DNA of 64,000 nucleotides, taken from Clostridiales bacterium COT073_COT-073 (GTDB lineage: Bacteria; Bacillota; Clostridia; Lachnospirales; Vallitaleaceae). Numbering within the stretch: position 1 is the stretch's first letter; each line of letters opens with the position of its first letter. A program made the position numbers and the translations under genes. Positions 61,354 through 64,000 of this stretch are shown here, in pieces. The notes beneath the pieces were generated by a model. It made no database searches, had not been told where the DNA came from, and saw nothing but the letters and a program-made list of their open reading frames with translations. The DNA lies in assembly GCA_003858485.1 (NCBI GenBank), contig RQYD01000008.1, positions 107,221-171,220 on the forward strand, written 5' to 3'.

Positions 61354-61431
61354 GCTTTACAGCTGTAACACATGAAATCTCATTTTAAAATACATAAGTC
61401 CTTTGGAATCAAGCAAATAATAAAAAGCTCA

Positions 61432-61478
61432 AAAAAATAAAACCTGCTCATACTTTTGCCAGAAGGATTGAACAGGTT
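61432..61478 (-). terminator. Terminator of the AraC-type gene
   Basis: AACCTGCTC (61441-61449) and GAACAGGTT (61470-61478) pair over nine positions with one G.T pair. The minus strand then reads TTATTTTTTTGAG. It lies about 80 bases after the regulator's stop codon. Confidence 0.75.
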
Positions 61479-61559
61479 TTTGCTTTTAGCGGTATTAAAT
61501 TGGGATCATATCATTTTTATCGAATATTCAGTTAAATATGATACAAGGCAATATTCATT

Positions 61560-62435
61560 TTATATACTATATTTTGCAGCTATTTCTCTGAATTTTTTGG
61601 GTGTATTTCCGAGTTTCTTCTTAAAAACTCTGATAAAATAATTAACATCATCAAATCCAACTTTATATGCTATTTCATTGATATTATCATCAGTGGAAAG
61701 CAATAATCGGGCTGCTGTCATAATTCTTAGATCCCTGATCCACTCATTCGGCGATTTCCCGGTTTGCTTTTTAAATAATTTTCGGAATGAGGTTTCACAA
61801 AGACCAGACATTTTGCTTAAATCCTTGGAATTATATTTCTTTTCGGAATGAGTTAAAATGTAATCAATAACCATACTTATTCTATAATCTTCATTTAAAT
61901 TATCATTAATTATTTTTTTCTGTATATCCTTCGTTGATAAATTGGATCTAATTTTATTATAATCGTTGACATTATTTTTACTGGTAGATTTTTCAATTAA
62001 TTTGGCAACCAGAATCTCCAAATAGCCATGCATCTTTAACATTCTGGTTGCACTATTTATCTTGGAAGCCTTATATATATTTACAAAATACTCCTGTAAT
62101 TCATCGTCACTTTCTATCAGCCTGTCCATTCCATAATAGGTTGTTAAAAAGTCTGCCCCTTCAAAAAATACAGAGCTCTTAAACCTGATACTGATAAATG
62201 TGAAATCTTCCGATTCTGAACTGCATTCTATCAGGCTCCCCTCAGAGATATATACAATATCGCCAACTTTTAAATGGATCTCTTCACCATTAATTTTAAA
62301 TAATCCCCGACCATTAATGATATACCTGAGCATGCTATACGGAACTTTATTTTCTGAATAAAACCAACTTTTACCAAATATATATTTATCCACATATAAC
62401 AAATTATATTTCACAATTTCTTCAAAACCTAGCAT
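61560..62435 (-). CDS. AraC-family transcriptional regulator
   Basis: The 291-residue regulator has an N-terminal cupin-type ligand domain (INGRGLFKINGEEIHLKVGD near residue 40) and two C-terminal helix-turn-helix units (MSGLCETSFRKLFKKQTGKS, then IAYKVGFDDVNYFIRVFKKK). It stands at the head of the sialic acid cluster and is likely its activator, responding to a sugar. The body is AT-rich. A terminator separates it from the operon, so it is transcribed independently. Confidence 0.93.
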   Translation of the reverse strand: MLGFEEIVKYNLLYVDKYIFGKSWFYSENKVPYSMLRYIINGRGLFKINGEEIHLKVGDIVYISEGSLIECSSESEDFTFISIRFKSSVFFEGADFLTTYYGMDRLIESDDELQEYFVNIYKASKINSATRMLKMHGYLEILVAKLIEKSTSKNNVNDYNKIRSNLSTKDIQKKIINDNLNEDYRISMVIDYILTHSEKKYNSKDLSKMSGLCETSFRKLFKKQTGKSPNEWIRDLRIMTAARLLLSTDDNINEIAYKVGFDDVNYFIRVFKKKLGNTPKKFREIAAKYSI

Positions 62436-62654
62436 TTTCCCTCCAAATACCTATGTTTGGTAAAGCCAAACTGTCAAATACCGTTTCTACTTATCCCCAT
62501 ATGATCGCTCTTGAAAAATACGTATTTCTGCACTTTCCAGTAATATTATACTCCCTTTTCTTTATAGCCTCAATATATCATTCCTATTTTTTGCTTGTTT
62601 TGTACTTTTTTAGAAGAGTGCTTTCTCTTCAAAAAATTATAAAAGTTGTAAAAT

Positions 62655-63865
62655 AAAGTGTCAGTATTTCAGATAAAAATTTAATTGCGGGAAAGGAATC
62701 AAATGAAGAGGGATTTTTTTCCGGCAAAATAAAAGATACATAATACGTTTTTTGTGTTATATTGTTAATTCCGACAAAAACAAAGCACACAAAAGGAAGT
62801 ATTATGTATCAAATGAATTATAACACAAAAAGAACAAAAAGCAAGCATTTAACGGAAGTAGAACGTGGAAAAATTGAAATTTTATTAAAACAAAAGAAAA
62901 GCAAACGAGAAATCGCATTGGAAATTGGCGTTAGTGAACGAACGATTTACCAAGAGATAAACCGGGGGAAAGGTAGAGATTATGACCTCGGAGTTAGTGC
63001 GTAAAACCGTATACTGTGCAGAAACGAGCCAGATTCGATACGAATAAAGAAAAGGAAATAATCAGAGAGAGCTTAAAATCGGAAACCGTTTAGCATTAGT
63101 AAAATTTCTAGTTGAAAAAATGAAGCAAGAAAAATATTCTCCAGTTGCAACCTTATATGAAGCTAAACAAGAAGGATATGCCGATTTATTCTGTGTAAAA
63201 ACCTTATATAATTATATTCATGGAGAGGTATTTTTAGATTATACAGCAAAGGATTTACCATATCAGAAAGAACGAAGAAAAACCGCCAAAAGGGCAAAAC
63301 GGATTCGAAAGAAGGATGGCAGGAGTATCGAAGAGAGAGAGGAAGGTATCAATCAAAGGGAAGAGTTTGGACATTGGGAAATGGATATGGTAGTGGGGAA
63401 ACAAGGTGGAAGCCAAGAATGTCTTCTTGTGTTGACGGAGAGAAAAAGCAGGAAACAGATCATACGTAAGATAGAAAATAAGAAAAGCGAAAGTGTATGC
63501 AAGGAAATTGCAAAAATAGCGAAACAGTATCCGAAAACCTTTGGGAAACGGTTTAAGAGTATTACAGTAGATAATGGCAGTGAGTTTATGGATGCGGAGA
63601 GGTTGGAAAGCTATGGAACGATAATTTACTATGCCCATAGTTATAGTTCTTGGGAAAGAGGGAGTAACGAAAATGCGAATCGACTGATTCGCCGATTTTT
63701 TAAAAAAGGTACGGATTTTAAAGCAGTAACCAAAAAAAGAATTCAGCAACTAGAAGAATGGATGAACAATTATCCACGAAAAATGTTTCAGGGAAGAACC
63801 GCAAAGGAATATTATCAGGAACTTCTCTTGGTGTCTTAAAAATTTATATTTAAATATGACACTTA
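62655..63865 (+). mobile_element. IS30-family insertion sequence, inactivated
   Basis: Imperfect terminal inverted repeats (AAAGTGTCAGTATTTCAGAT from 62655; right end reads TGACACTTA at 63857-63865, with complement AAGTGTCATATTTAAATAT) bound about 1.2 kb that holds one broken transposase gene. The length and gene type are typical of IS30 elements in clostridia. A target duplication is not evident by eye. Confidence 0.75.
62804..63839 (+). pseudogene. IS30-type transposase, broken by frameshift and stop
   Basis: From ATG 62804 (after AAAAGGAAG) the frame reads the N-terminal helix-turn-helix (LTEVERGKIEILLKQKKSKR, then EIALEIGVSERTIYQEINRG). A one-base insertion near 62980 shifts the frame; MTSELVRKTVYCAETSQIRY continues in the new frame from 62982 and meets an in-frame TAA at 63045-63047. 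The catalytic part from about 63120 is intact: FGHWEMDMVVGKQGG (first Asp), SITVDNGSEFMDAE (second Asp) and SSWERGSNENANRLIRRFFK (Glu). The intact DDE residues in one block but two lesions upstream mean no full-length enzyme is made. Confidence 0.88.
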
Positions 63866-64000
63866 CTATTGCAATTTACCTTAATTGAAAATACAATATA
63901 ATCTTCTTGAGTTTCCGCAGATTTATCCACAGGTCTTCATTTTTAAGGTTCCTTCATCAACAAATTTCAAAAAATAGCAAAAATATAAGGAATCTTATTC

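Larger units (their letters stand above)
60984..61559. other. Leader of the sialic acid operon with repeat and gene remnant
   Basis: The 576-base gap between the AraC-type gene and the binding-protein gene holds an inverted-repeat element (61004-61174), a remnant of an AraC C-terminus (61270-61353) and the AraC gene's terminator (61432-61478). I see no confident -10/-35 pair; the segment near 61200-61260 is a likely place. Confidence 0.5.

Noticed and set aside
63255..63749. Minus-strand open frame inside the transposase gene
   Set aside because: It is opposite the intact catalytic domain of the IS30 transposase and has no start signals.

Overview
The window looks like chromosome of a low-GC Firmicute, most likely a gut-type clostridium (Lachnospirales/Eubacteriales). 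This is inferred from gene content: the cdaA-cdaR and murB-yvcK-whiA-HPr blocks, a NusG-domain-II/Gx-transporter pair, a T-box leader, many sugar ABC importers with lipoprotein binding proteins, and ADP-ribosylglycohydrolase genes. Nearly every real gene is on the minus strand over about 62 kb. The one clear plus-strand gene is a broken IS30-type transposase at the right end.

Layout, left to right (transcription runs right to left). 1-3447: LacI regulator, sugar-binding lipoprotein and permease of a sugar importer. 3581-3680: a small inverted-repeat element. 3751-13203: an FAD-dependent dehydrogenase, a lipoprotein with a C39-like peptidase domain behind two ABC exporter half-transporters, a HIT protein, and a flavodoxin-like/SCP2 protein. 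13491-23460: housekeeping block with rhomboid protease, Gx transporter, NusG-II protein, XTP/dITP pyrophosphatase, a Crh-like HPr without the phosphorelay histidine, WhiA, YvcK, MurB, a parvulin, CdaR, CdaA and two membrane proteins. 23706-25217: cardiolipin synthase. 25469-35215: an accessory catabolic cluster (GntR regulator, two ADP-ribosylglycohydrolase-family proteins, binding protein, two permeases, DUF4387, AtuA/DUF1446) with a strong palindromic operator at its promoter. 35361-41149: Mn/Zn/Fe-type ABC importer with Fur-like boxes, YaaA and a Bcp peroxiredoxin. 42211-45316: polar amino acid importer behind a T-box whose specifier reads as histidine. 45775-51872: response regulator, histidine kinase, 7TM sensor, cell-wall amidase and a zinc-ribbon/YARHG protein. 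52560-53555: orphan lipoprotein. 53822-62435: sialic acid operon (ROK kinase, NanE, NanA, Gfo/Idh oxidoreductase, ABC importer, AraC regulator). 62655-63865: degenerate IS30-family element.

The feature least explained by known genes is a dispersed family of modular intergenic palindromic elements of about 100-210 bp. Their ends read ACTCAACTTTCCCA and its complement. Six copies are recognisable (13234, 35367, 41230, 52382, 56315, 57647) and a seventh at 5180 is degenerate. One copy supplies the last 46-47 codons of a metal permease, one has amplified a 42-bp internal module three times, and two sit between genes of the sialic acid cluster. A second type of repeat is rich in GCGAAGC mini-hairpins. 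It includes a 152-bp unit present twice between the T-box terminator and the amino acid transporter. Several gene remnants are also present: a DUF3791-like gene, an AraC C-terminus, an unidentified fragment and the transposase.

All calls come from reading the sequence and from knowledge of protein families; no database search was run. Start codons were moved inward from the longest frame where a Shine-Dalgarno sequence supports it.
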